Positions 45,076-56,365 of a stretch of DNA of 64,000 nucleotides are shown here, one piece after another. The DNA is from Effrenium voratum (Eukaryota; Sar; Dinophyceae; Suessiales; Symbiodiniaceae). The stretch spans positions 315,554-379,553 of the forward strand of contig CAUJNA010002813.1 of assembly GCA_963377175.1 (NCBI GenBank). Reading direction: 5' to 3'. The notes beneath the pieces are model-generated. The model did no database searches. It saw nothing but the letters and a program-made list of their open reading frames with translations, and was not told where the DNA came from. A program made the translations under genes and the position numbers. Within the stretch, counting starts at the first letter, position 1, and the number at the start of each line of letters is the position of its first letter.

Positions 45076-45984
45076 GCTTCAAAAGCACCCCGCACGCCCC
45101 ACCTCGCGCGTTTTTGAGAATTATACGTTTACGAGTTCTTAAATTTAGCTAATATATAATGCTAAACTCCAAAAGGCGGGTGGCAAGGACCACCCTCTTA
45201 GGTCAACATGGAACCCCAAGAAAGCATTTGTTGTGAGGAGCATCCTTTTGGGGATCGATACGTGAAAATATTTGGCATGGAGTTCAGGATCGGCCCACTG
45301 GCTAAAGTACTCTTCCATACACTCCCCCACAGATGTGAAACCAAAAAGTCTTGTTTTGAGGGGTTCAAATATTTCAGGGGAGAAGCAAAACCTGAGTATC
45401 AGCCGGGGTCGACATTGTTTAGTGACCAGTGAATCTACTGGCCGACGTACCGCAGAAACCATGGTCGCCTTTCCACTACGAACAATTGCATGGCTTGGAA
45501 TCGATGGCTTAAGTCGGCAAGCAAGATGACCGGTGACTGGGCGCTGATTGATCTGCGTGTTTTTCCATAGCCGGCCCGTTGGCTGACCGCAGCGCTGATC
45601 AGTGTGCTCTTCAAACTCAGTTTCGATTCGTTCAGGATTGCGGGCATGGTTTTCGAGGTCCTGTTGAGGGGCTCGTAAGAAGTGGTCGACATTCTCCTTG
45701 CGCAACCCAATGCGACTTGCTTTGGCATAAGGCGCTTTGTGCGATTCATTCACCACACATATATGGGCGACGGTCAAAAACCCATGTGTAAAAGTTTAGT
45801 AAGGAGCATATTCATGTGTTCTGGCGCTGCGAGCGCGAAAGGTCGCGAGTGGGCGCCGGAAGGTTTGGCGAAAGGGCTGGCCACAATGATGATAATGGAT
45901 GCTGATTTAGCACTCTGAATGGTGTGAACCTTTTTTTTGAATGCTGTAGAAATAGCTTTTGGACGGTTGTTTATGCAAAATGTG
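45076..45984 (+). other. Non-coding stretch
   Basis: A minus-strand frame of 210 codons (45145-45777) has no recognisable domain. A GCGCGAAAGG...GGGCGCC patch at about 45825-45870 resembles one at 47255-47300. Confidence 0.4.
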
Positions 45985-47175
45985 CCCCTCGCGCCTGCAT
46001 GTTGGTATGTCGTTGTTGGGGGTTGCCCAAAAGCTATTTCGGCCAAGGCCAAATAACATTTGGGCCTGTTTCGGGGTTGGTCCGCAAGATGCAAGCCAGG
46101 GCACCCCCAAAACCTTTTTTTTGCATTGGACAATAACATTTGGGCAGGTTAGTCTTTCCTTGAGAATGCAGACCAGGGCACCCCCAAAACCTGTTTTGGG
46201 CACTGGAAAATAATTGGGTTGGTTTGCAGGCCAACCAAGTGTCCAAATGAGTCTTTCCCTTGGGGGCTGGGTGGATGTTTAGGTGTGTGGATGGACGCAT
46301 GAGAATACAGACCAGGGCGCGCCCAAAACCTGTTTTTGGCACTGGAAAATAACATTTGGGCAGGTTCTGGGCTGGTTTGCAGGCCAACAAGCCAAAAGTG
46401 TTAAATGAGTCTTTTCCTTGAGACTGGAAAAAATATTTGGGCAGGTGTTGGGTTGGTTTGCAGGCCAAGGAGCCGAAAGTGTCCAAATGAGTCTTTGGCA
46501 CCCACAAAACCTTTTTTTGGCGCCGGAAAATGGGCAGGTGTTTGGCTAGTGTCCAAATCAAATGGTTTTTTTTGAAGATGTGTGGATGGATGGATGGATG
46601 GATGGATGGATGGATGGATGGATGGATGGATGGATGGATGGATGGATGGATGGATGGATGGATGGATGGATGGATGGGTGGGTGGGTGGGTGGGTGGGTG
46701 GGTGGATGGATGGATGGGGGGGGTGGGTGGATGTATAGGTGTGTGGATGGACGGATGGCAGGGCGCACCCAAAACCTGTTTTGGGCAATGGAAAATAGCA
46801 TTGGGGCAGGTTTCGAGTTGGTTTGCAGGCCAACAAGCCCAAATGAGTCTTTTCCGTCAGAATACAGACCAGGGCAACCCCAAAACAATTTTTGGGCGCT
46901 GGGAAATAATATTTGGGCAGGTGTTGGGTTGTTTGCAGGGCCGAGAGTGTCCGAGTCTTTTCCAGGGCAGCCCCAAAACCTGCTTTTGGCACTGGAAAAT
47001 AATATTTGGGCAGGGGAGGGGCCGAATGTGTCGGCAATAGCATTTGGGCAGGTGTTGGGTTGGTTTGCAGGCAACCAGCCAAAAGTGTCCAAACGTGTTC
47101 AAATGAGTGTTTCCTTGAATACACAGACTAGGGCACCCCAAAACCTGCTTCAGGCATTGGAAAATAACACTCGGG
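45985..47175 (+). repeat. Minisatellite, unit about 105-120 bp, roughly nine degenerate copies
   Basis: The recurring unit contains CCCAAAACCTGTTTTTGGCA, CTGGAAAATAACATTTGGGC, TTGGTTTGCAGGCCAACAAG and GTGTCCAAATGAGTCTTTCC, usually followed by an ATACAGACCAGGGCACC-like junction. Copies begin near 46100, 46178, 46315, 46500, 46760, 46870, 46970 and 47132. Minus-strand translation gives a repetitive 352-codon frame, which is an artefact of the array. Confidence 0.9.
46583..46740 (+). repeat. (TGGA)n/(GGTG)n microsatellite inside the minisatellite
   Basis: About 90 bases of perfect TGGA, then GGTG units, then degenerate GGAT. A short GGTGGATG remnant near 46270-46295 suggests the array expanded within a minisatellite copy. 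Confidence 0.93.
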
Positions 47176-47498
47176 CTGGGCCGTTGGTTCCCAAAGCAGG
47201 CTTTTGACGCATGGCTTTGCTGTTGTCGACGGAGGGTTGTCGACCATGTGCGCCCCACTGTGGGCGCGAAAGAAAGCGCAAGTTTCGCGAAAGGGCGCCA
47301 GAAGGCCAAAAAAAAGACAAAAGAATTTCGACCAACGCCCATATGGGGCTGGTCAAGTGGGGACTGGTCCCCCAGGAATGTACTTGTTGCAGAGGTCGGG
47401 TACCCTTCTGGCAGGCAAAACTAAGCACAAGTCAGATGGGCTCTTGGCCGGTTTCTAGTTCAGAGGGCCACGTCTTCGCCCTGTTCTTGTTCCTCCAG

Positions 47499-47575
47499 GC
47501 AAAAGCGGGGGAGCAGCGCGCGCTGGAAGAGGCAGAGATCCGCTGCACGAACACTGCAGGGCCTAGTGCCCGGCA
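47499..47575 (+). CDS. Orphan exon, coiled-coil type
   Basis: Follows a strong acceptor (CTTGTTCCTCCAG, then G). Reads AKAGEQRALEEAEIRC in phase 0. Its end is uncertain. Could join the exon at 47973. Confidence 0.4.
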
Positions 47576-47972
47576 TTTCACACCTAGACCTGCGGTGCCA
47601 TAGTGTTTGTTGGGCAGGGCATAGGGACACCGGGAGGAGGGGATTTCCTGAACTCGACAACACAAAAGGGCGCCTTTGTCCGTTAAATGGCTAGCGTTGC
47701 GAAGCAAAGCAAAGCTTGCATGCAGACTGTTGTTTGGTGTCCCCTCGCTTTGCTGAAGTATTAAAGCTGCAAAAGTGGCGCCCTGTGTCAGGAAGCACCC
47801 ATTTACACAAGCGGGGAGGAACAAGACGTGGAAGAAAAAGTAGTATAGTAGAAGAAGAAGCAGAGGAAGGAACAACAATCGTAAGAACGCTCAGAAGAAA
47901 GATCTAGTGAGTGCTGAACCGCCATAGAATTAGGGTGCCCTGTGTGTTCGGGACCCAAAAGCGCGATGCCAG

Positions 47973-48036
47973 ATCCAAAAGCGCGATGCCCTCATTGCGC
48001 AGCTACGGGAAGAGCTGGTGCCGCGGTTGGAGCAGG
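47973..48036 (+). CDS. Orphan exon, coiled-coil type
   Basis: Reads IQKRDALIAQLREELVPRLE, then Q, preceded by GATGCCAG. The CCAAAAGCGCGATGCC segment at its start is a near-copy of the 16 bases just upstream. The exon end lies in or before a poly-G tract. Confidence 0.4.
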
Positions 48037-51034
48037 GGGGGGAGGGTGTGTGTGTGTGTGTGTGCTTTTGGACGTGGCTGTGATGTTTGATGGGTCCTGA
48101 GTGGTCTGCGATATTGTAAGGACTAGATATGGAACATCATTTGAAAGGGGGATTAGGTGAACCCTTTGGTTGCAGCAAGACAACTTAGCACCTTTCCACA
48201 CACATTTTATATCTAGAAATACAGAGTGCCTTTCTCTTTCCACTTGTCCGCGCTTCACTCTTTCCTGTCGCCCGGTGAATCTCACAAGAAGAGCAACCAG
48301 TTTAGTGTATGTAGGTATTCCGCGTAAGGGGCCATGGCCATGATCCTTTGATCCAGAGTTTTTACCACGGCTCATGTTGCCCCCTGCTTGCCTTGGTGAA
48401 TCCCACCTTTCCGCACGTGGCAGATCGGCACTTGACAACGAGAGGTGTTTCCCAACATTTTTCTGGATGTTGGGTTGCTTAATATAGAACAGAACCTGAG
48501 GGTCTTCTGCAAAATGTGTTTACATTTTTGGAGTTGACTAGTAGAGAACAGAACCTGAAATGATTTTCAGTGTACCCTGTTCTGCCAAGGAATTGGGAAG
48601 GTGTACGGGACATTTGCGCTTTTTCCGGGGCTCATGAAGCCTGCGTTTGCCAGCTGATTGGAACACTGTCAAAACATGCTTGTGCTTCTTTTGAGGATAC
48701 TCTTTTTGGAGTTTCAACGGCCCGGTTTGGGTTCCTTTGACAGCGGTCTTCGATTTTTTCACCTTCAAGGGTGGTTTTAAACATCACCTTAACTCGCATA
48801 GGTTTTCCTGGTAGAGGTGATGTTTTTTGCGCGTTGGACCTGGGTTCCCACCTTGCACGGCGCCCGGATATTTCTCCTGATGTGTCAGCGTTTGCGGAGC
48901 TGGGCGGAGGTGTAGCCCGTTGAGACCGATGCGAGAGTCTCACATGCATGTGGCATGAAGAGCTTGATTGTGTGGAAGGCAGCCTTATAAGTGAACCTAG
49001 AATATGATATTTACTGCAGAATGTTATGCTTGCCGAGAAATGTGTGCACGTGTGGCATTTATTGAGGAGTCCATGATTGATACTTACCACACGCCTCAAG
49101 CAACATGGCGCGTCTCGCCATTGCGTTTCACCATCCGCCGCTGAGGCTCCTCTTGTAGCGATTTCCAACTATTCGAGCCTCTTGTGGGATCGGACAAATG
49201 TCGCCGTATTGACAATATTGGGAGTCTACAGGTAAGCGCCCACAAAAACCAGAGCCGCGCCAATAGGCACTATTGTCCAGGTTCGCATGGTTACAGTAGT
49301 CGACACTTACATCGATTTCCCTGGATGTCCCCTTTTCTACTCCCTGAGTTCGTGGACTTTCAGCTTTTTGGGAAGACCTTTTTAGTGGCGCGCAAAAGGA
49401 TTGAACTTTTTTGGGCCATCCACTCAGGAGGTGAGTTGTTCAGCGGCCTTTTCGCTCCTTTTGGGTTGCCATTTTAAGATACTCTTTGGAGAGCCATGCC
49501 AGGTTGGGGTTGGAGGCAGCCCCAAGAGCCGGACAGCCTTAGTGTTTGGTTCTCATTTTTAAAAGGCACTAGAAGGAAGAAGACATGTAGAGGGGTCCCC
49601 CGGCTATATACTGCGGCCAAAAGATACCAAACGATACTCAAAGAAAAAAACAGGTTTTGGATGGCCTGGGTGTCGCTCCCTCGATGCGGAAGTGCGCGGA
49701 AAGCCGTGCGAGCTGCAAAAGTAGAGACGCACGTGCGCGCAGCAGGCAAAAACCGTCAGATGCGCAACGTGCTCACTTGGCTTTGTTGGATGGCTGCCTT
49801 TCCGTTTGTTGGTTATCTTCTGCATGCATAGGCAAAAGCAAGCAGTGTTGACTGCCATGTGCTGTTTGTCCTGCTCATTTTACCTGTTCTAGTTGTTTGT
49901 TTGGGCGAAACCTTCAGTGATGTGTTAATCAGATATTTCGTTCCACTCAGTCAAGCTTGTTTGCTATTTGGAAGAATGTGTTGCTTGGTGCGTGCAAGCT
50001 TTTGCTGAGGCTTCTTTTTCTGATGGTTTCTACAGATTTGTTGAACGCTGCGACAAGTCGGTCGTTGGTTCGCAGCTTCTGGGCTCCTAGCGGCCATGCA
50101 ACTTGACAGGGGAGGGTTCAATTCGGTCGATTGGGACAGGTTTCTTCAGGTATCATGACTGACTTGACGCGCGGTACATGTTTTGTCTTTGTTGGCCAGC
50201 CGCAGATGTACGGTGAGATGATCAGTGTTTTTGAGTTGGCCCCTATAGCCAGGCCAGACATGCGCCACACATTCACACAAGCACTCACGTGTGAAGAGGT
50301 TGCTTCGCGGTAAGCCCAGGCTCCGTTTGGGATGTGTAGCTCTTTGCTTTGTGAAGAGGAACGGTTTGCCACACCGGGGACTACCTACCCTCTTTGGGTC
50401 TGGTTGGGCAGCAAGCTACCCACCCACGAGTTTCAGGATTGAAAGACGAGCAGTTTGGGCAACAGAGCAGCGCAATGGCGGATGCTGCTGCAGAGGTGAA
50501 GGACTCTGCGGACATCTCATAAACCCGAATCCATTACAAGAACCTCGCGGTTGAGCGGCAATCCACCCCGCTTGTTGGTTGCATCGGAGGAGTCAAGATT
50601 CTGTATTGAGATACATTACTTCTTGTTTCTTTGCAGTTGACGCCGTTTATCTTTTCCCCTGTAATGATGTATGTGACATGTTCGATATCCATTCATATCC
50701 ATTCGCCTAGCCGGATCCCGAATATCTAAGATGGTTTCCACTTTACATTGTGGCTATATAGTGGTTGTAAATCCCATAAATCCCTGCATGGGGGGAATGG
50801 TTTGGGGGTAGTGGAAAGAATCTTAGAGAATATCACCACCTGTGAAGTTACCAGCTATCCTGTTTGCTTGACAAGGACCTGGTTTCCCGAATTCACTCCA
50901 GGGCAGCAGACAAGATTGCCAATGCGGGCTAACAATAAGAAACAAACAACTTGCTGATGGGATCCCTTGAGCAGGCGATTGGCGTTCGCCAGAAGCGCAG
51001 TTTCATCAGACCTGTTTCACCGCCTTTCCGCTAG
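48037..51034 (+). other. Mostly non-coding stretch
   Basis: A TGTGTG tract lies at about 48046-48064. A 10-codon exon-like piece at 50466-50495 (SSAMADAAAE before CAGAG|GTGAAG) is too short to call. Otherwise nothing is recognised. Confidence 0.4.
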
Positions 51035-51118
51035 GAGATACAGAAGGCGAGCGCAGAGGGGCGCAAGCAGTGGAGCTTCGACCTAAGCTCGAGGGCTCGT
51101 TGCCCAGTGGCTTTGTGA
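51035..51118 (+). CDS. Orphan exon
   Basis: A very good acceptor (CACCGCCTTTCCGCTAG, then G) precedes EIQKASAEGRKQWSFDL. The frame stops at 51116-51118, so it ends earlier or is terminal. Could belong with the coiled-coil exons upstream. Confidence 0.38.
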   Translation, partial: EIQKASAEGRKQWSFDLSSRARCPVAL

Positions 51119-51530
51119 CCAAGCATGTGGCAGACCCACCGCTTTGCTTCGTCTTTGAATGGTTTCTAAAGGGAAGCCCAGAGGTGAGACCCCCAAACTT
51201 GTGGCAACCACCCGTGATGTTGGATCAACATTTGCTGCGGGCTACGGCCTTTTTGAAAGAAGGACATGGGAGGCCACGGTCATGAACAAGTGTCAGGCCA
51301 AGCCACTCGCTCCGAAGCGGTTCTTTGATGTGCTGACTTCGAGTGCAATTTGGAGTGCATTTTGAAGAGCAATTTCACGCTGTGATGGGATTTCGCTTTC
51401 TAGCAGCTTTTTGGTTCGAAAGTCTCAGAAGTCTCTGTGCCCGAGGGTCCCCGCCATAGCCCCGGAAACCGAACCGTGCTTTTGCTCCGAAGATTCTGGG
51501 CAGTTGTAGCTGTTTCCCAGTGTCTTGCAG

Positions 51531-51662
51531 CTGCCGCAGTTTTGCGCGGCGCTGACGCGCACTCGGCCAACTTGGTCAAAGCAACGCGGCCAGCGGTTCT
51601 TTCGTGGCCTGGAAGAACTTGACGTGCTGGGGGGCAGAGATGAGCTTGAGTCAATAGTTTGA
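51531..51662 (+). CDS. Orphan terminal exon
   Basis: Follows GTGTCTTGCAG. Reads LPQFCAALTRTRPTWSKQRG, then QRFFRGLEELDVLGGRDELE and SIV, ending at TGA 51660-51662. Protein-like composition; possibly the end of the same gene. Function unknown. Confidence 0.38.
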   Translation: MPQFCAALTRTRPTWSKQRGQRFFRGLEELDVLGGRDELESIV

Positions 51663-51769
51663 GGACGCTGAAGCGTGCTTCAGCCACGGCATCGATTCAA
51701 CTGTCAGCTGCTTCGTTTGTAAACGGTGAGCTGCGCTTGGTTGACGGAAACGGCGTGTCGGCTCTGCAG

Positions 51770-52840
51770 GGCGGCTGGAGATGCATTTGCCGACCAAAGG
51801 TGCTTGGGCCCCAGTGTGCGAAGTTGGAGTCACTAGTGGAGCTTCAGCTGTGGCGTGCCGACAGAGAGCTGGCTTGCGTGGCCACAAAAAAATGCCACGG
51901 AGCCGTGGCCCGCGGAGCCGTGCGGGAGCCGTCGCCAACCATCTCCGCGAGCTTGCGACTGGGCGAAGGTTGGGTGGGTCTACTTGGCCGCGGCGAAGGA
52001 GGCACGTGCCACAGGAAGCTTTCTAGACAATCGGGTTGGCACGACCACTTCACATTGCATCAAGGCCCATGCTTTTACCTGCTCCCTGCTCCTTCTTGCT
52101 AGGATGGAGGAAGATATGATGACGAGATTGGAGTGAGTATGGAAGGCTCCCTCAACTGGTGGTCCAACCAGATGCTGAAGAGCTTCTACGAACGTGAGAC
52201 GCCAGTGACAAAATCGGAAGCGGCGTTTGAGGTTCCCAGAAGTGATTTGGCGCATTCCGATGCAGATGCCATCGGTGTCGGAGAGCCAACACCAATGGGG
52301 GCAGAAGCAGTTCGAGCCCAACCACATCGAATCTGGTTGGGGGGAATTGCTCCTGCGCTTAGCTGGCTTTGGTATGCAGCAGGCACAAATACAGCAGCGG
52401 CAAATTTAGCTTCAGCATGCGCGCCTGATGCCGCAGATGCAGCTGGCGCGCGGCCCTCGCAGCAGAACCAGATGCAGCAGACTCGCTGCCGGAGGACGAG
52501 CGCTTCGAGCGCTTCGAGCGCCTAGAGGTCATGCTGCGGTTATCTGAAAACCTGGGGAACCTTTGCCGCATTCTGGGCTCCCCCCAAATCCCCCATTTGG
52601 ACAACCTCCGCTGCCTCGCTCTCTTGGACTCGGCGAAAACGGCGGCCGGTCCGCGACCTTTTCCAGGATGCTGCGCGCAAAGAGAAGATGATGCAGCTGT
52701 GCAAGCACAAACAAGGAGGAGCACACCGTGTGAGGGGGCAAGAGAGTGCCTGCAGGAAAGCAATGTGTTGTGCGAGGTGGTGTTCAAGGTGGATCGCTCC
52801 TTGGACATGTGTGATATTGAGATTTGCGGTTTGGCATGAT
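51770..52840 (+). pseudogene. Cluster of decayed exons of an unknown protein
   Basis: Protein-like text appears in changing frames. 51770 onward reads GGWRCICRPKVLGPQCAKLE, then SLVELQLWRADRELACVATK, with an EGF-like CxC...GPQC pattern. 52103 onward, after a strong pyrimidine tract and CTAG, reads DGGRYDDEIGVSMEGSLNWW, then SNQMLKSFYERETPVTKSEA. Near 52232 the frame changes and reads QKQFEPNHIESGWGELLLRL. From about 52470 it reads ADSLPEDERFERFERLEVML, then RLSENLGNLCRILG. The frame changes occur without room for introns, so I infer decay. The family is unknown. Confidence 0.4.
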
Positions 52841-55800
52841 TCGTTTGAGTTCCTGCCGCTCCAACGGGGAGTTGCGCTGCGAATCTCCAGGCCCGTGGGG
52901 AGCGAGTCTATACATCAGAAACAGATGCTGCGGCTGCCCAATGCTTTGTCCATGTTGTGGAGAATAACCTTGTCAACACGCACAATACCTCAGCGATGTG
53001 CATCTCTGGGTTCAATATCTGGTCACTGAAATCTACTTAGGCAATGCAACCAGAAGGCCGGAAGTAACAAGACATGCTAACCCCTGACTTATACCCCCCA
53101 GCTATGCATGACTCAGAGGATCTGTTGGAAGTACGACATTGTGTTGTTTGCTTGTGCTGCTTGCCTTTTCGTTATTGAGGCTGGGTTGACCTTGCACTGC
53201 TAGCGCTAGCAAGGGATTTGTTCGTCATGTGCACCGGTTTCCTTATTTGAATTGTGCATGTCTATTAATATAATATGTATAATATATATATATATATGCG
53301 CACTTCTTCTTTCGACTCCTTTTGGCTCTTGTTTTTGTGGACCGGTGATTTGTCTTGGGTAGGGAAGTTACACAGAAACCGACCCCGTGCCCGTCCCTCC
53401 CAAGCATCGCCATTTCGGGCGAAGGCCTTTGGTGTGAGACCCACGGCCACAGCGACGGGGGGCCCAGAAAAAGGCCAGAAAGGGGGCAGTGTGAGGGAGA
53501 TTGCTTGATTTACGCAAGGTTCTGTGTTGTTGATGTGTGTCGTCATTTTCCCCGCACAGCGAAAGCCGCTGGCTGATTTCCCGATTTCCCCACAAGGAAT
53601 CCCTGGGTTTCAGTACATGGGCTATCAAACAAACATGGGGTCTAGGTTCATGTCATTGTAAGCTGGGCCTTGCCTTGTCAAAGATTGTTTGGCGCACAAG
53701 TGTTTCTATGTCTTGTCGTAGAAAAAGCTGAGCTTGGTGCTTAAACCGCGCGAAGCATGACTCATGTTGTATTTGTTGGTAGCACCTTGGGCGGTGTTTG
53801 AGGCATGGACAAATAAGCCGGGACTGGCCATTGACAGCTTCGGGTAGTAGGGGCGCGGTGTTGGATCACGAAACTGTGAGGAAGGTTTTCTAGTTCGGCG
53901 AAAATCACGTGTGATTTCAGAAATGGTATTCGGAACTTCGACTGCTGGTTTTGTGGACCCCTTTCCTTCTTTTGTAGTTGGCACAGCTTCGACGAACCCT
54001 TCGAAGAACGCTTTTGCGGAACCCTCCCAAGAGCCCCAGTTTTCCGTTCGACGCCCGTTTGTCTCGATTTTACCCATTCAGTCAGGAATGTGCCAAGGTG
54101 CGTGACCCGACTAAGCACTCGCCTGAGCTGGGCGCCCTAGCGTGCTGCCGGAGAGGAAAAAGGGGCTCAGGGTGAATCAGTGCAACAACAAATTGTATGT
54201 GTGATATTCATACACGGCCAGGGTTTTCCTTTTTTTGTGGAGCTTAGGGTTTAGAAAGTTTAGTCACCTGCTTTTGAAACAGACGCCACGAACGACTTGC
54301 ACAACTCCTTTCAGCTGCAATGCCTTGATGATGAGTCACAGTTTACAGAGATCAAGCGTTATTCACTTCCAGTACTCATATTTTGATTGTCGGGTTTGGA
54401 TGACTACTGGAACATGGTGGAGGTGTGCTTGACATGCCCAGCAATTCTACTTGCATGCAATGTGGATGAATGCTAGCCAGGCACACCGCCAAAACAGAGT
54501 GCAATCGGAAGCAAGCATCGCTCCAGGGTGTTCCATGTCAGTTACATGACGAGTTCGCAATGGCATCAGAGCCGCTGCTGTAGTCTAAGGGCTCTACTAG
54601 TCATTCAAGGAACACAAACATCACGAATCTAACATGCCTGATGGGAGCAAAAAGAACCGGTGCTCGCAGTCTTTGAGTTTGTTTCGCTCCCGAAGGTTTG
54701 AATAATTGGGACGTAGGGTTGGGCGTCCAGACGGAAGGGGAATTCTCAGCGCTGTATGCCACAATCGGAATGACAGCATGTTGTTTGTTTTGCCCAGCTG
54801 TGCTTTTGTTTGGATTTGTCCTCATAAGTGTAAGAATCCGACTGTTCCAATTGAGTGGGCTCAATGTGCCGCGCACTATGTTTGGCCAAGATTTGTTGAA
54901 GGGTCTTAAGAAGCGAGAATCTGACAATTGGAGCAGAGCCATCAGGGCCGCAGATCGCTCCAAGGTTTCTGCGAGAATTCCTGGAATATTGGAAGGACGG
55001 AGGCAGGGCTGGCGCTGTACTGCAGGCCTTTCCTTGAGGGTCCCGGAACTAGTGCCCTCCCCCTGGAGATTTGAAAGGTCCCGAGGGAACCTGGGGGCAA
55101 CACCCATGGCAGTGTCATCGATGGCTGGCGGCATGCGTGCGCACGGGCACCGGGCCTGGTCGCCTGGTCCCCGCACACCATCTCTCCCAAACAAACATAT
55201 TTACACACACTCTCGCCTTCACACAATCCTGCATGCGTGCAATGTCTCACACCAAAGCTTGTTAGAGAGGATCCATTGGGGGCCAACCCAGATTATTTAC
55301 CGTTCCAAGTCTTGGTGGCACTTTTGGTTTGATCGTCACCATCGTCACCCTCAAACTGTGCTTCGGGAAAAGGTTGTGTTCAACCTTGGTTTCCGACTTG
55401 CAATCGGGGTAAGGTTAAACTGTCGCTTTTGGTGGTTAAGGATTAAGAAACTGAAAGGTCCAAGTGGCTGAGGGTCAACCTTCACCAAGCACCTGACTTT
55501 GGGTCACTTTTGTTCAGGTCAGCAAAAACGATGGGTAGCTGTACTCGGGTAGCCCTTTGGTTTGTATTGGTTTGAAGCCCTGGCTCCAGAGGCTCCACAG
55601 AGAGGCTAAATGGGACGCTATTTTCAAGCCACCAATAGGGAAGCGGAGTTTGCAGTTTGACGTTTTGCCTTTGAAAGTGGTTGCTTGCCTTTGGTTCCCC
55701 TTTCAAGCACCAACCAATAGCGGGTTCACTCTTTGGGTATGTGTCGAAAAGCGAGTCACTCCCCAAAATGGGTGGCATGCCTGTTGGTTTCCCTTTGCAT

Positions 55801-55950
55801 ATCTTACGGGCGCATTTAGCCCCAGACAACAGCGGGCTCTTCTCGTCTTGCAGGCCGCCTTGAGGCCTCGATGCCTGCGAGCGCGGGCCTCGCGTCGGCT
55901 GTGAGGACGGTGGATGTCCATGTAAGGGTGTGTCTCTCAAAGTAGTCATG
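52841..55950 (+). other. Non-coding stretch
   Basis: TATATA tract at 53268-53297. A 257-codon + frame at 54698-55471 has no domain and ordinary composition. Nothing else is recognised. Confidence 0.4.
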
Positions 55951-56056
55951 AATACATATATATATATATATATAGATATATTTATATTTATACATAAATC
56001 ATATTATATATATATATACACATCTGTTTACATATATATATATATATATATGTATA
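55951..56056 (+). repeat. (TA)n-rich palindromic tract
   Basis: About 105 bases of TATATA with a few C and G interruptions; self-complementary. Confidence 0.9.
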
Positions 56057-56145
56057 AGATGTATCACTAGATACATTTCTTAATTCCCAAATTGGGCAGA
56101 TATACTAAAGGATCACGTGAGTCATATGATATAGTGTCGATTAAA

Positions 56146-56365
56146 GTAGGATTCGGGCCCCAAAATGGTGCTTCCCCGTCCCTTATAAACCACCCTAAAC
56201 AGGGTGTGCTCGAATAGCAACATGCCCAAATAGGAATGCCTCAAAATAGGATTGGGATTCCCAAACTGGTATTCATGCAAAACCCGCCAAAAAGAGTATC
56301 ATAAGTAAGGCCCCCTAAAATGGTTGGCGTTGTGAACCATCCAAAAACGGTGCCCACAAAGAAAG
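56146..56365 (+). repeat. Degenerate short-period repeat of CC-AAAA-GG type
   Basis: Segments of about 20-30 bases share a CCxAAAAxGGT core (CCCCAAAATGGTGC; CCCTAAACAGGGTG; GCCCAAATAGGAATG; CCCAAACTGGTATTC; CCCCTAAAATGGTTG; CCAAAAACGGTGCCC). The spacing is irregular, so a decayed tandem array is inferred. Confidence 0.5.

Noticed and set aside
45145..45777. 210-codon minus-strand frame
   Set aside because: No recognisable motif and codon use like the surroundings; likely chance.
46034..47092. Minus-strand frame of 352 codons
   Set aside because: It is the translation of the 110-bp minisatellite and the GGAT array; the periodic His/Pro/Ser text comes from the DNA repeat.
54698..55471. 257-codon + strand frame
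   Set aside because: Ordinary non-coding composition, no domain, no splice context, and no codon bias unlike its flanks. A chance frame of this length is plausible in 64 kb.
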